A stretch of 64,000 bases of DNA from NCBI RefSeq assembly GCF_958295425.1, contig NC_081151.1:9064618-9128617 (forward strand). The letters are read 5' to 3'. The DNA is from Solea solea (taxonomy: Eukaryota > Chordata > Actinopteri > Pleuronectiformes > Soleidae). Below the pieces are notes generated by a model. It made no database searches and was not told the DNA's origin. It saw only the letters and a program-made list of their open reading frames with translations. Every line of letters starts with the position of its first letter. Positions within the stretch are counted from its first letter, which is position 1. Both the position numbers and the translations under genes were made by a program. Of the stretch, positions 1-11,935 are shown one piece after another.

Positions 1-1655
1 AACACCTCAAAGGAGCCACCAAAGTAAATGCTTCTCTTCTTCTCAGAGATCATTTCATGAAGAGCGAGAAAACAGCCACTGACACCTGATTGTAAAGCCT
101 GAATACGTTAAGATAAGAGGACATCTGAGTCCAGGTCAAATAAAGGCCCATTTATTGGGGCTGGACAGGCCGCGTACGAAGTCTGTTGGCAGCTGCTCAC
201 TAGTTGACTTCAGAGGATTAAGCAGGCAAAAAGGAATATGCAAGATCAGCAGGATTTTTTTGCTCTGCAGCGCTGGCTCACAGCGCGGTGTAGGGGTTCG
301 TGATCCACGAGACAAAGATCAGCACCTGTTATCTATCAGATCAGAGCAGTTATATATCGAATAAAAAAAAAAGTAATACAAACACGCATGCATGACTACA
401 GATTAAGCCCGACAGCATAAACACAATATACAATAATCTCTGCTTTGATGCAATTTATTTTTCTCTCAATGTTCATATTGTGCCGGCACACGCTGATTTG
501 TTTAAGGTCTGCATGACCACCAAAAGGTAGCAGGAATAAAATACAATGGCAAGGTAGTGTTTATTTAATCCGTAGGCTCCGCCCATTTAGAAGTATAAAG
601 AACTTGGTTTCAAATCGTAAATCCGTCCCACACAAGTGTTACTGATATGATGAACTGTGTGCTGAAAGGCTTACATAACATGCATCTTGTAGGTCAAAAA
701 TAACACGGCCTTTGCCGATTCCTCAGAGGTTTGTAAATACCATGTTCCCAAAATAATCTGTTGATCCAAAGATGGACCACAGTGTATTTGTTATCAGATT
801 ATAGTTCTGGATTTTTTTTTTTTTTTCTACAGCTACTGAGTGAGTGAGTGTAGAGAGATGACAGAGGTCACCCAGTCAGAGTTGCAGAATTCCTCTCAGC
901 CCCATCCCTGTCACTGACCTTCCTGTGTGTGTATACAAGAGATTAAGCTTGTGGGCTGGGCTGGTGGTCTTCCCAGGCTATTTATATGACGATGTCCACT
1001 CACTGATCCTTCTGGAAAACTGATATGAACACATGTTACAATAATCAAGTGCAATGAGCCCACTGGTAGAAAAATAAGTATTTGTTCTGTATCAGATTAT
1101 AAACAAATCCCCTTAAAGTGGCCGATTGAACCAAACATGAACTCAAACATTAAACACGTTTGTGTTCCTAATTCTACAGGATTTCAGGAAATATAGCATT
1201 TTATCGAAGTTAACACCATAGTCGCTATTAATCCGTCATTTGTGCTCCTCCTCTTTCATTTCATCGTGGATGGATCGAACGTCCACAGGCCTGCAGTCTC
1301 CCCGTTCACCGGGAAGCTGCCAAATCGCTCACAATAGCCACTGAGAGGCACTGGCAATGTGGTTCAGTACCTGGCAAACGAAAAAGAAAAAAAAAGCTGC
1401 TGGCACCAAACTCTTATAAGCCATCTGCAACTGCCTCGTGTGTTCGACAGCCTCGGACAAATGCCACAAGCATGTCCAGACACGTCAGAGCATCCAAATG
1501 GCCAACTACTTCCACTGTAGCAATGATATGATAAACAGATATGTCTGTAAAAATGTGATTGATTATATGATTATATTTCATGTTTGTGATCGTCTGCTGC
1601 TTCAGGATGGTTGAAATCCCTTCGAAAGGCCCAGCGATATGTGGCCCATCGGTTC
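1..1655. other. Intergenic sequence upstream of fhl5
   Basis: I see no supportable coding exon here. The open frames are short, show no splice structure and match no family I recognise. The sequence is AT-rich with poly-A and poly-T runs. It presumably contains distal regulatory sequence for the LIM gene that follows, or the far flank of an upstream neighbour, but nothing in it shows this directly. Confidence 0.5.
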
Positions 1656-1665
1656 CCTTAAAAGG
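1656..1665 (+). promoter_or_regulatory. CArG box (SRF site) upstream of fhl5
   Basis: CCTTAAAAGG is a perfect CC(A/T)6GG match. It lies about 70 bp upstream of a TATA-like TATTTATAG and about 400 bp upstream of the LIM gene's start codon. FHL2 is a known SRF target and FHL5 is expressed in smooth muscle, so an SRF site is biologically sensible. Function is inferred from motif and position only. Confidence 0.45.
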
Positions 1666-1728
1666 TGCAGATATGATGCAGTGGAGCGTGTCCATTCTCC
1701 CCGGAGATTACCACTAATAAGAGAGGCA

Positions 1729-1859
1729 GTATTTATAGAAGATGGCCCACAGTGGGTACCCCTAATCCTGCCTCAGTGCTTTTCATCCCTGCCCTACCCC
1801 TGTGCTTGGACTGCTCTCTGTGCCTCTGCAGACCCCCAGCTTTACCCACATCCATCGAG
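1729..1859 (+). promoter_or_regulatory. Possible core promoter and noncoding first exon of fhl5
   Basis: The coding exon of fhl5 starts at a good splice acceptor (pyrimidine tract, then CTGCAG ending at 2047), so at least one noncoding exon must lie upstream. A TATA-like TATTTATAG at 1730-1738 and a donor-like GTAGAG at 1860 would fit a short leader exon of roughly 1765-1859 and an intron of 188 bp. The transcription start is a guess; a more distant first exon is equally possible. Confidence 0.25.
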
Positions 1860-2066
1860 GTAGAGACTCACTGCTTCTGCTTAGTCTCTATCTGAAAGAA
1901 GTGCAGACCATTTCTTCTGGCTTCTTCACTCGGGCGTTGAAAGGGGGGAGTTTTGCCTGGACTGTAGCGGGGTGTCTTCCATCTGTCCCTTTTTTTTTTT
2001 TTTTCTTCACTCTCCATTCTCCACCCTCTGCTCTCTCTGACCTGCAGCTAAGAACAGCAAACAACA

Positions 2067-3934
2067 ATGTCCACCAGCGACCGTTTCGACTGCCATTACT
2101 GCAAAGACTCCCTGCTGGGGAAGAAGTACATCATGAAAGAAGACACACAGTACTGCACTAAGTGCTATGAGAATTTGTTCGCCAATTGCTGTGAGGAATG
2201 CGCTGTACCAATTGGCTCTAACTGCAAGGTAAGAACAGTGTTGCCTTAGAGCTTTGATTTCCCCAATAAGGAAATATGTCATTTTGGACCAACTGCTGTA
2301 ATTCCCACATAATTCTAATTCTCATGTTCTATAAATGAGACATTTTACCTTAGCAATGTGTCCAACTCTATAGGACCTGTCCTATAAGGATCACCACTGG
2401 CACGAGCAGTGCTTCAAGTGTGCCAAGTGCAGCCGCTCTTTGGTGGAAAAGGCTTTCGCCGCAAAGGACGATGTGCTGCTCTGCACTGAGTGCTACGCTA
2501 ACGATTATTCCTCCAAATGTACCACCTGCAAGAAAACCATCATGCCAGGTACACCGCCATCCACCGTGTGACCTGTGTGCACTCACTGAGCCATTTAAAT
2601 TCATCCATAGCCCTGGGAATGTCGGTGAGCGAAATGATCTCGCGCAAATCGGAACATTAAGCTTGATGGGGTTCAAGGACGGACATGTTCTCTTCCTTAC
2701 AACACATATAAAGCTGCTAAGACGTGTCATGTGTAAATGAATCCACTAAAAAACAAACTGGGCCTTTGAGACACAAAACAACAATAACAGAGGGCAAAAA
2801 AGTACGAACATGTTTTCTTTTTTTCTTTTTAGTTAATTGTCTGGAAAAACCCGAATGATGATTTAAATGAAACAGTTAACAATCCCTGCAGATACATAAT
2901 GGTTTAGTTACCATGGAGCTGTAAAGACTTCTCATCCATAATGGTTATGGCATATGTGCTGTGCAGAAATGGCTAAATAATGAAAAACAACCAAAAAAAA
3001 AACCACTAGACAGCAGTGCAGTTTCATTCATGCCCCAAATTCTCACCAAGACGATCAAGATCGCATTGTCCCCTGCCTTAAGATAAAGCAGCACTATTTT
3101 AGGTCGCTGTGTTTTTCTGTCATGGAGGAACCATATGCTGACTAAGCTGCTCTCATCCCATGTGCCAGGTTCCCGCAAAATGGAATACAAGGGGAACAGC
3201 TGGCATGAGACCTGCTTCCTGTGCCACCGCTGCCAACAGCCAATAGGAACCAAGTCCTTCATCCCCAAAGACAGCGGCTACTTCTGCGTGCCCTGCTTTG
3301 AGAAGCAGTTTGCCTACCAGTGCTGCGCTTGTAAGAAGGTAGGATTACAGCTAAAGGGTTTTAACTCAGGTAACCTTAGCCACGCTGTGACTGTATGGGA
3401 TAGGGATTGTGACTTTTCTGTATTTGCTTGTATGTCCTGGGTCACGTTGTAGGCCATCACAACAGGCGGAGTGACTTACCAAGACAAGCCCTGGCACCGC
3501 GAGTGCTTCCTATGCATCGGCTGTAGAAAGCAGCTCTCGGGTCAGCGCTTCACCTCCAGGGAAAACTACCCCTACTGCCTCGAATGTTTCAGCAACCTGT
3601 ACGCAAAGAAGTGCGTGGGCTGCACCAAGCCCATCACCAGTGAGTATTCATTTACTCAGACCCTGTACATATTTAATGCCCTTTTTTTTCATTTATGCAG
3701 GAACTGTCTGCTAAACAAGGTGTCGTTACCCTGAACATTGTGTAAAAAAAAAAAGCACTGAACCGTTGTTTGCTGTCTGCAGGTCTGGCGGGGGCCAAGT
3801 ACATCTCGTTCGAGGAGCGCCAGTGGCACAGCGAGTGTTTCACGTGCATGCACTGCGCCATGTCGCTGGTGGGACGCGGCTTCCTCACCCAGCGCGACAA
3901 CATCTTGTGCACCGACTGTGGCAGGGAGAAGTGA
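2067..3934 (+). CDS. fhl5: Four and a half LIM domains protein, FHL5-like
   Basis: Coding exons are 2067-2228, 2374-2548, 3169-3338, 3453-3639 and 3783-3934, all with GT..AG introns and matching phases. They give 281 residues, the usual FHL length. The first exon begins at 2048 after an acceptor, and ATG 2067 is the first in-frame start. The protein has an N-terminal half LIM finger (about residues 8-36) followed by four full LIM domains, each with the CxxC...HxxC/CxxC...CxxC zinc-ligand pattern. FHL proteins have no enzyme activity; they scaffold transcription factors, integrins and actin-linked complexes in muscle and other tissues. Residues such as GYFCVPCFEKQFAYQC and GFLTQ resemble FHL5 more than FHL2 or FHL3, and the COL10A1/MARCKS/FYN neighbourhood also favours FHL5 (human 6q16). 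FHL2 is the main alternative. The next gene follows about 1 kb downstream on the same strand. Confidence 0.85.
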
Positions 3935-4104
3935 GAAGACGTGTCCTGTCCTCTCACACATACAGTGCACACAACGAAAAAACCTGTGATGGTTTCTTAT
4001 GCCTTTCACAACATGTATCTTTAAAGTCAGGACTATACGGACAAGAAATATGTATGATTTACGCTTCTTTCATCTGAAATACTTAACATTCTAAAGATTG
4101 CTCC

Positions 4105-4110
4105 AATAAA
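4105..4110 (+). terminator. Polyadenylation signal of fhl5
   Basis: An AATAAA lies 171 bp after the fhl5 stop codon. It is the first canonical signal downstream and implies a short 3' UTR ending near 4130. Confidence 0.6.
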
Positions 4111-4130
4111 CACCTGTATATGTGCATCAG

Positions 4131-4930
4131 GCTGAGACGGATGTCATGTTGGGGTCTGCTGTTTTGTCTTATTTGTTCCAACGATGCCATCCAGAGGAGT
4201 GTGCATGCATCTGTTTATATGAAATTCCTCGGAGGAGACAGACAACACAGAGTTCAAAATAACAAACTGTGGTGGTAGGTTTAAATTCCACATCTTTTAT
4301 GGCCATATTGTCCGATGTCAGCAACCCTTTCAGACAATCATTGCTGTAAAACAAACCCTCTGCTCTGTTTTGGTTGCCTTTTGACCTCATCACACCCAAC
4401 TCACGCACACTGTGGACAAACTGAGCGCAACTATATATGGTTTTATCAGCAGATCACTTGCTCTTCTACTTGTCCATTATCCACTGACCAAAAGCCGCCA
4501 CTTTGTCCGTGCACGAGCCAAGAATACATGTGGCCGTAAATTCTGTCGCCTCAAAATATCCGTCTTCTTCACCGCTCCTAAGGTTTTCGTTCTTGTAAAA
4601 GTTGCTTTTCTTGGTGGGGCAACTGGATGAGTTGTGTAAGTGTCCGCACATGGCAGGATGAGCAACATAAAATGCTGACACAGACTTCCTGTCAGAATAT
4701 AGTCACATGGGGGAGGTGAAAGTACTTTGCACTTAATGTTGTGGAGGATCAAGAGAAGAAGGGGGGACAAGAGCGAGGTAGGGATATCTTATTTTTTTGT
4801 TTCACTAATGTTTTTGATTTAGGCAGATTTCAGTGGAAAAGTATTACAGGAGAAGAACTCTGTTTTCTTCTTGGAGAGCTGTTATTCACACGTTTGCACG
4901 GCCAAATTACAAGAGCAATAAACTTCTGCG
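4131..4930. other. Spacer between fhl5 and the TGFBRAP1-like gene
   Basis: About 800 bp with no convincing exon. It must hold the promoter and 5' UTR of the TGFBRAP1-like gene, but I see neither a CpG-rich stretch nor a clear TATA box. ORFs on both strands here are short and unlike known proteins. Confidence 0.4.
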
Positions 4931-7900
4931 ATGGCTTTTAAAGCTTTCATAAAAACACATGTCTACACGAAACAAGAAGCCTCCAAAGCAAAGGACAGAT
5001 CCAGCATCCAGTGCCTCGAGTGCTATGATCGAAATGTGTACATCGGGACCAAAAATGCAACAGTCCAGCACCTCATCCTGTCGAGCAGCTCAAATAGAGA
5101 CATGAGTCCTGAGCAGAACACAACCAGAGATGGCAGAACAAAAAAACTAGGATCAAACAATCCTATAGTGCAACTGAGAGCTGTCCCACTTTTCAATCAT
5201 TTGCTGGTTTTGTGGGATCGAAGCATTATTGCCCTCAACATGTTCTCCTTAGACCCTGTTCCTGCTCTGAAGAAAATCCAGCATGTGTCTTTGTTCGAGG
5301 TGAGCGAGTCGTCGTTCACAGATCGGGGAGGATGTGTGGGGATGGTGACTTCCTCCAGCCGCAGGAAAGTGATCCAAATACACGCGGTGGGAGTGGACAG
5401 GTGGGAGGTTGTCAAGGAAGTCCCACTGCTTCAGGATCCTTTGGCCCTGGCAGTAGATGGCACCATTGTGTGTTTAGCTACCTCTGACAGGTATCTCCTC
5501 TGTGATGTCGAGACTGGGAGAGGCGAGGAGCTTTTCCCTCACGATCACAGCAGACAGCGCATCATTGTAACCTCAGCGGGCCGAGGGGAATTCCTCCTCA
5601 ATGGGCCTGAATCACTGGGTAAGCACTGCCAAAATATTTACGGTACATTTTGTTCTTCGTGCAGCCAAGTATAACCGTCTCCATGCGTCACATGCGAGTG
5701 CTTCCTTTCCAAAAGCAGCCAGTTAAACATCTCATATAAGCTCCCCATATATTCAATCAAGCCAGAGGATATTTGTTTTGCCAAGATATAATTTCGTCAC
5801 CATCATCCCTCAGGCTTGTTTGTGATGAAGACAGGGACTTGCCAGTGTCCTCCCCTGCAGTGGTCTCCGGACGTACTCGCAGCCAAAGTGTGTTTCCCTT
5901 ACATCCTCACCGTGCAGCCCCATGCGCTATTGATCTACAGCATGTTGGATCAGCAGTGCAAACAGACTGTGAGTCTCCATGGAGCGAAGGGTCTGCTCTC
6001 CACGCCAGGTAAAACCAGACAGTATCGTGAACCTGTTGAAACTGTGGTCTTCTTTAAAAAAAGATGGTGACCCATGTCTGTCCAAACACTCATTCTTAAA
6101 CGCAACCTACAACGAAACACATTATCTCCCCTCAGGTGGTGTGCTAGTGTTCACAGAGAGAGAGGTTTTCAGCCTGCGTCTGGTGCCGTTGGAGGAGCAG
6201 ATCCAGGCACTCGTAGGACAAGAGAAGGTCGAGGAGGCATTGCTGCTGCTGAATGGAGTTCAAAGCCATCGGCCACTTGACTCATACAAGGTGAAAAGTA
6301 TAACATGAATATCTCCCTGCTCTGAAATCTGTATCTAACAAATATCTAAAAAAAAACACAACACAATATCCATCTTCTACCGCTTTATCCACCACATGAG
6401 GGAGGAAACCACAGTCCATGGTTTTGGACTGTGGGAAACCGGAGACCCCGGAGGAAACCTAGTTTCTGAGAGGGCTTCAAACCCTTTAATCTCAATCCAG
6501 CGTTCTCTACATTTAATGCTGTTTGTCAGTTTGTTGTATAATTTAAACTCAATTTTATAATGAGGTCAGGTTTTTATTGTCCTTCAGTGTAAAATGCTTT
6601 GCCCCAGAGATTGAAGGGTAGTCACACAGTGTGCCTTTCAGCTCACATAATATTGGCACATTAAATAGTATGTGTGGTTCTGAGAGAATATTTCTTTACT
6701 AACAGGATCTGCAGAAGACCATCACGTGTCTCGCTGGATTTGTTCAGTTTTACCAGGAGGGCTTTTCAGAGGCCAAAGATTTATTCATGTAAGGGTAAAT
6801 TCCCCAAACACGACACTCCAGAATCAAATGTGTGTATAATAGCTATTTATGCGAAACACATTTCCATACTTAAACCCACTTGAACAGAAAAGGTGAGCTG
6901 GACCCCAGAGAAATCCTCCTCCTCTACCCTGACATAGGGACATGTCTCGGTGAAGACTTTCACTCCCAGCTTGATCAAGAGAACAGAGGCAGAGATCTCC
7001 AGCTGCTCTGGCAAAAGGACAGAAACACATTTCATCAATACCTGACCTTCTTGGGAGATTTCCTCAGAGCCGTCAGGGGGACGGAGCAGGACTTGAAGTG
7101 CTCAACAGAGGTGGACTGCGCCCTCCTGAGGCTGTACGCAGAACTGGGAGACACAGAGAATCTGCAACAGCTTGTGATGTTTCCCAATGAATGCAGGCTG
7201 GATTACTGTGTTCCTGTTTTGGAGCAATATAAAAGGTGAAAAATAAATTCCCTATCAACACTCTAGTATAAATTTAAAAAAAAGCTTCAATAATTTGGTT
7301 TGAATGGACTGTTTGGTCTATAATCTCGTTTTATTTTCAGATTTTTTGCATTAGGTTCCCTCTATCAAAGCCATGGGAAGCAAACTGATGCACTCGAGGT
7401 AATATCCTCCACTCATAAAGTCGTATATTGTCTAGATGTAGTTGTGTGATTTAGCACATTGTGTTGTTTTGTTCAGACGTGGGTGAAGGTTGCAGATGGC
7501 TCCCACAAAGACTCCTCTTGCTCAGATGTGTACGGTCACATCGTGTGGACCCTCAGTCAGCTGGATGACAAAGAGACCGTGTGGAAATTTGCAGACTGGA
7601 CTCTGCAGAGAAACCAAGAGGTGCCTTTTCAGGTTTCATGCTCTCAGTACGACTGCAGAGGGCAGAGTTGCACAATACAATTATGCAGCGTGGGATAAAG
7701 CCACCCACTCAATCATATTAAGTAGACTGCCTTGATTATGGGGCAATTATTCGTCATTGTACATCATCAATAACAGTTTTTTTTTTTTTTTAATTATTTG
7801 AAAAAGATAGGAGTGCAGCTTTTCACCAAACGTCCCCCAGAGGATCGATTGGAAACACAAGACGTCCTTGTTCTTTTGGAAAAGCACCCGCTGGCATTGG

Positions 7901-8922
7901 TTTTGTATCTTGAGTTCCTGATACATGATTTGACCAGTGAGGTGGGTAGAGCAGCAGCTACCTAATGGAATTCCCTGACATTTTTATTAAATGCACTGAG
8001 ACAAGATTGATTCAATCTGCCCTCAGGAGGAAAGCCATCACAACCGTCTGGCCTTGGCATATGTTACTCAGATGCTGCAAGAGGAAGAGGACGCAGATTT
8101 GAGGCCGACCAGGGGGAAGTTGCAACATCTGCTGTGGGAATCTAAATTCTATGACGTCTCCACTCTATATGGTGTGTGTAGGCCTTGTAAGAACATAAAT
8201 CATTGTGGAATCACCCAGAAGTTGCTGTTACAGTCATTTTCCCCTCATTTCAGAGAGAGTCAAGTTGACAGCCCTGCACAGAGAGAAAGCCATTCTCCTT
8301 GGTAGGAGAGGGGAACACTCCCAGGCTCTACAGGTGCTTGTACACCAGGAGCGAGACCTCCAGGCTGCAGAAGCCTACTGCTTTAGGGCTGTGCAGGACC
8401 AGGACCCTCAGGAGCTACTGCTCACCTTACTCCAAATCTACCTGGGCTCCGAGGATCTGATCAGCACTGTAGTAGACCTGCTCAACAACAACCCTCAGGC
8501 CTTTGCTGCGGAGAAGGTCATCCAGCTCCTGCCGGACTCCTGGTCTGTTCGGCTGGTCTCTCAATACTTATTCAGATCTATCAGGGCGACCGTTCACCAG
8601 CGACGGATGGTGAAGCTGCAAAAGGCACTGGCCCAGGTACAGCTCATGCAGCACAAGGTGATCTGGGTGAGTTTATGAATGTATTCCACATCTTTTTTTT
8701 ACTTCAGCAAACATTATGTGTAGTCTTGTTTGTGATTTTCCACACCCTGTTACCCTTTTGTCCTCTTCTCTGCAGATGCAGGCCTCGAAAACCAAGTTCA
8801 GACTGGACAAGGATGAGAAGTGTAAGGTCTGTCAGAGAATCCTCACAGAGCCGGAGTTTGCTTGTAGCACTCATGGTGAGCTGATGCACACTAGCTGCGC
8901 TGGGTTAATTTCAGCACCATAA
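4931..8922 (+). CDS. tgfbrap1: TGFBRAP1/VPS3-like CORVET subunit
   Basis: Eleven coding exons: 4931-5618, 5814-6008, 6136-6290, 6706-6788, 6888-7235, 7341-7398, 7477-7620, 7807-7941, 8027-8171, 8254-8666 and 8776-8922. Phases agree throughout and give 836 residues, against about 860 for human TGFBRAP1. The start MAFKAF aligns with the human MSIKAF. Residues from about 20 to 290 form the citron-homology (CNH) beta-propeller region (motifs YIGT, LAVAVDG and SMLDQQ.KQT). An alpha-solenoid with the Vps39_1-type segment follows (AGFVQFYQEGF, LYPD, FADWTLQ, LLPDSWSVRL). The C-terminal Vps39_2-type zinc motif is CKVCQ...C...HTSC. In the family this is the Vps3 subunit of CORVET, tethering Rab5-positive early endosomes; the mammalian protein also binds TGF-beta receptors and SMAD4. 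By eye it is clearly more diverged from human TGFBRAP1 than fyn or col10a1 here are from theirs, so it may be a paralog. The donor after 7620 (GTGCCT) is weak. Confidence 0.85.
6366..6465 (-). repeat. L2-like LINE 3'-tail fragment in an intron
   Basis: Read on the minus strand, this intronic stretch matches the end of the teleost tail seen at 11438-11935: a block resembling GGTTTCCTCC, then GGATAAAGCGGTAGAAGATGG. The family name is from memory. The insert is short, old and outside the exons. Confidence 0.5.
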
Positions 8923-9717
8923 AGACACCGATGGACCAGTCGGTTGCATCTTCACACATGTGAAGAGAGCATGTCTCCAGCCGGAAAAGTGTCTGTTCCT
9001 ACCTGATCATTTATCAAGATAAGTCATCCTGGCCAGGATTCACTTTATGGACCTTCAACCAGACATGTTCCCTAATTAGAAAAAGGAAAATACATTGTGT
9101 AAATAACTGGTTTCAGAAATGTGAAAGAGCATGCTTTGCACTTTTTCAGGGCGGCAATGTCTGAGCCTTTTCTTAGAGACACTGTGGACAGCAATAACTA
9201 TAACGTGGATTGTGGAGGACACTCAGGACTCAGGGATATATATTCACTGATCAGACAGTGGTGTTTTACATAAAAACCACCTGTGGTCACCCTGGTGACC
9301 GGAGGGAATTTGACCATCCTCCAACACTGTATATATGCATCTCCACCATCATGGTTTCCACTGACTGTGTATATTTGTCTTCATAGAGCTGGAAATAGAA
9401 AGTCAACAAACTGCACGTGAGAGACTGCTGTTTTAGATTCAGCCTGTGCTTTTATATACATTTATAACCAAGAACGTGTTTAAAGGTGAAAGGTAAACAA
9501 ATGGAGGAAGTGCAGAGTTTGGGGGGGAGTCTCTGCAATGAAATAATTTAACAAGTAACCACATGACCTGTCTGTGCCTTGTATAGAATATGAAATCGGA
9601 ATATCTTTTTTTTTTTTTTTTTTTAAGAACGTCATCCCTGTATCATTATGGAACATCAAAACATGTAGTCTAAATAATCACACACGAATCCATGTGTCCA
9701 AATTACAATATCCTGTA

Positions 9718-9723
9718 AATAAA
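9718..9723 (+). terminator. Possible polyadenylation signal of the TGFBRAP1-like gene
   Basis: An AATAAA about 800 bp after the stop codon. No earlier canonical signal stands out in 8923-9717, so that stretch is most simply the 3' UTR. Another AATAAA near 10124 could be used instead. Confidence 0.4.
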
Positions 9724-11009
9724 CATAAACACATATCATCAGTCGGGTGACAGCGGACTTTAGATTTGTCTATTTCTGTCCGAATTTAATCACTGAGGCT
9801 AACCCCAAAGCCTAAGGGGCTGGAACAGTGACTTGGCTGCTCTGCCTATAAGTTTTTGGCCTTTGGAAAGTGACTAATTGCAATGTAGATAAATAGAGAA
9901 TGATGAGCATGTTGAAAGGTATTATCTATTTGTGATGCTCTTGCCAAGATTTTCTCCAAATGAGGTCCATGTAAGAGCTCCTCATTGTTGTCACTGAGGG
10001 TCGAAGGTAAATGAGCGTTGTGTTTTCATAGAGTTGAGGCCTTTTGAGAGCACAGCTAGCAATATGAGATTCATTCAACTCAATATGTCTCACTTTTTTT
10101 GTATGCATTTACTTTGAGTCATGAATAAACAATCGGAGGCCAAACAAAATCATTTATGGGTTTGCAGGAGAAACTGCCAAATAAGCTCTTCCATATTGGC
10201 TCCCTGTTATTTTTCACAATGTGCATCTCATTCAGCTCATTGCAAACAGACGGAAATGTATCTGTGTAGAAAAGGCATCAAGTCTTGTTTCCATGTTTTG
10301 AGGCTGCGAAAGGAGCTTCTTACAGTTTATATGGTCTGTGAGGGCTGCTGCTGCTCTGTGACTACACATCACTGGGTGGACCTGTGGGCCCAGCTCACTC
10401 CTTTCCTCTCTCGGACATTAATGTTGTTTTGAACACTTGAGGCCATGCTGCGGCTGAAAAATGTTCTCATGTTTGATGTTGACCAACGGCGTTAAGTGAC
10501 CAAAAGGTAAAAATACGCAGACACAAGTACAAATATACCAAAAACGTACAAGAACAAAAAAAACACTTTGTGTATTTACAAAGATTTGTTTTTAACTTCT
10601 CTTATCTGATTCAACTTGTAATCAACAGTCCTTGTTCAGTGTAATGTGGATCACTCCAGGCTGCCCTGGGGTACATGCTGCACGGCCAGATGGTCATTTT
10701 ATACATGAGGGGAATGAATTGGATGCAAAAATCAACAGTTGGAGGAAAGTATGGTGGGTAACCAGACATTGGTCTCCTATTATAAATATCCATGTCACCA
10801 CAGAGTCAGTGCTAGGAGGGAAAATAGGAACAGTTTCTTCCTGTGCTTTTCTAAATTTAAGTAAAAAATGTCTACTGTCTGGACTGTAGGACGTAATTGT
10901 TTACATGTTAACATAGTTTTCATGGAGGCATTTCATAACGCAGTTATGAAATGCACAGAGCGGTTTTACCCATACAGGTCACTCATAGTTCATACAATGT
11001 GCTTAAAGC

Positions 11010-11140
11010 TGTAGGGCATAACTTTTAAATATATAAACAAATCTTTGTCAAATGAGTTCAAATCAGCTCCACGCGACTCTCACTCTCCTAGCATTGTTTT
11101 TGTGTCTGTGATGACATTTTATGTCACGAAGATGCAGACG
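11010..11140 (+). repeat. Short dispersed element, SINE-like
   Basis: It begins AAAGCTGTAGGGCATAACTTTT and continues with a segment containing TTTTTGTGTCTGTGATGACA. A related copy starts near 14289, and a short reverse-complement piece of the same start lies near 59427-59452. Recurrence within one window supports a dispersed repeat. I cannot name the family or fix the ends. Confidence 0.35.
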
Positions 11141-11437
11141 AGGCAGTAGAAGCACACAGCGCGAATAAAGTGAGGCACCTTCATACATCAACACTGTGGC
11201 TGAAAACAACAAGAATCATCTCCAAATAATTCAGAAAATAAACGTAGAGATTCAGTAAGACTTATCACAACCACAACTTTAGTTTCTCACAAACGTAATG
11301 GACCAATTCACTTCTGTTTGCTCATGTTTGTTACCACTTTAGGACATAAACACTGACCTTGTCAGGACCAGTGATCCTCATGGGAACCAAAACCTGGTCA
11401 CAACTTTTTAATTTTAGCTTTTTAACTTTTCAAATTA

Positions 11438-11935
11438 CCCAGGTTCGAGACACGGTCTGATCCCTGGGCCTTTCTGCATAGAGTTCACATATTCTTCCCG
11501 TGTGTGCGTGGGTTTTCTCCAGGTTCTCCGGTTTCCTCCCACAGTCCAAAAACATGCAATATGGGGATTAGGTACATTGGACACTCTAAATTGACCGTGG
11601 TGTGAGAGTGAGAGTAAATGGTTGTTTGTCTCTATATGTGTCCCTGTGATGTTCAAGGTTCAAGATTCAAGGTTTTTATTTGCCATTTGTGCTTAAACAG
11701 ATAGTCCAGGCACATTGGAAATCTTGTGCGGGTTCTACGAGTCAGTTGTAGGAGACAGAAACACAAACTTAAGTATAAATATAAAAGTATAAAAGTATAA
11801 AGTACTGGCAATCTGTCTGTACTTTATACTGACAGATTTAATCTGACCCTGCCTATCGCCCTATGCCAGCTGAGATTGGCCCAGTGCCCCTGCGACCCTC
11901 ATGTGAAGGATAAAACGGTAGAAAATGGATGGAAA
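11438..11935 (+). mobile_element. L2-type (Maui-like) LINE 3' end with nested insertion
   Basis: The block has the order seen in teleost L2-type 3' tails: GGGTTTTCTCCAGGTTCTCC, CCCACAGTCCAAAAACATGC, GGACACTCTAAATTGACCG, then GCCAGCTGAGATTGGC and a tail GGTAGAAAATGGATGG. At about 11650-11848 it is interrupted by unrelated sequence starting TTCAAGGTTTTTATTTGCC, itself like another teleost retroelement tail, after which the L2 block resumes. Partial copies occur at 6366 (minus), 49420 (plus) and 50892 (minus). No reverse transcriptase ORF is present. The family assignment is from memory. Confidence 0.6.
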
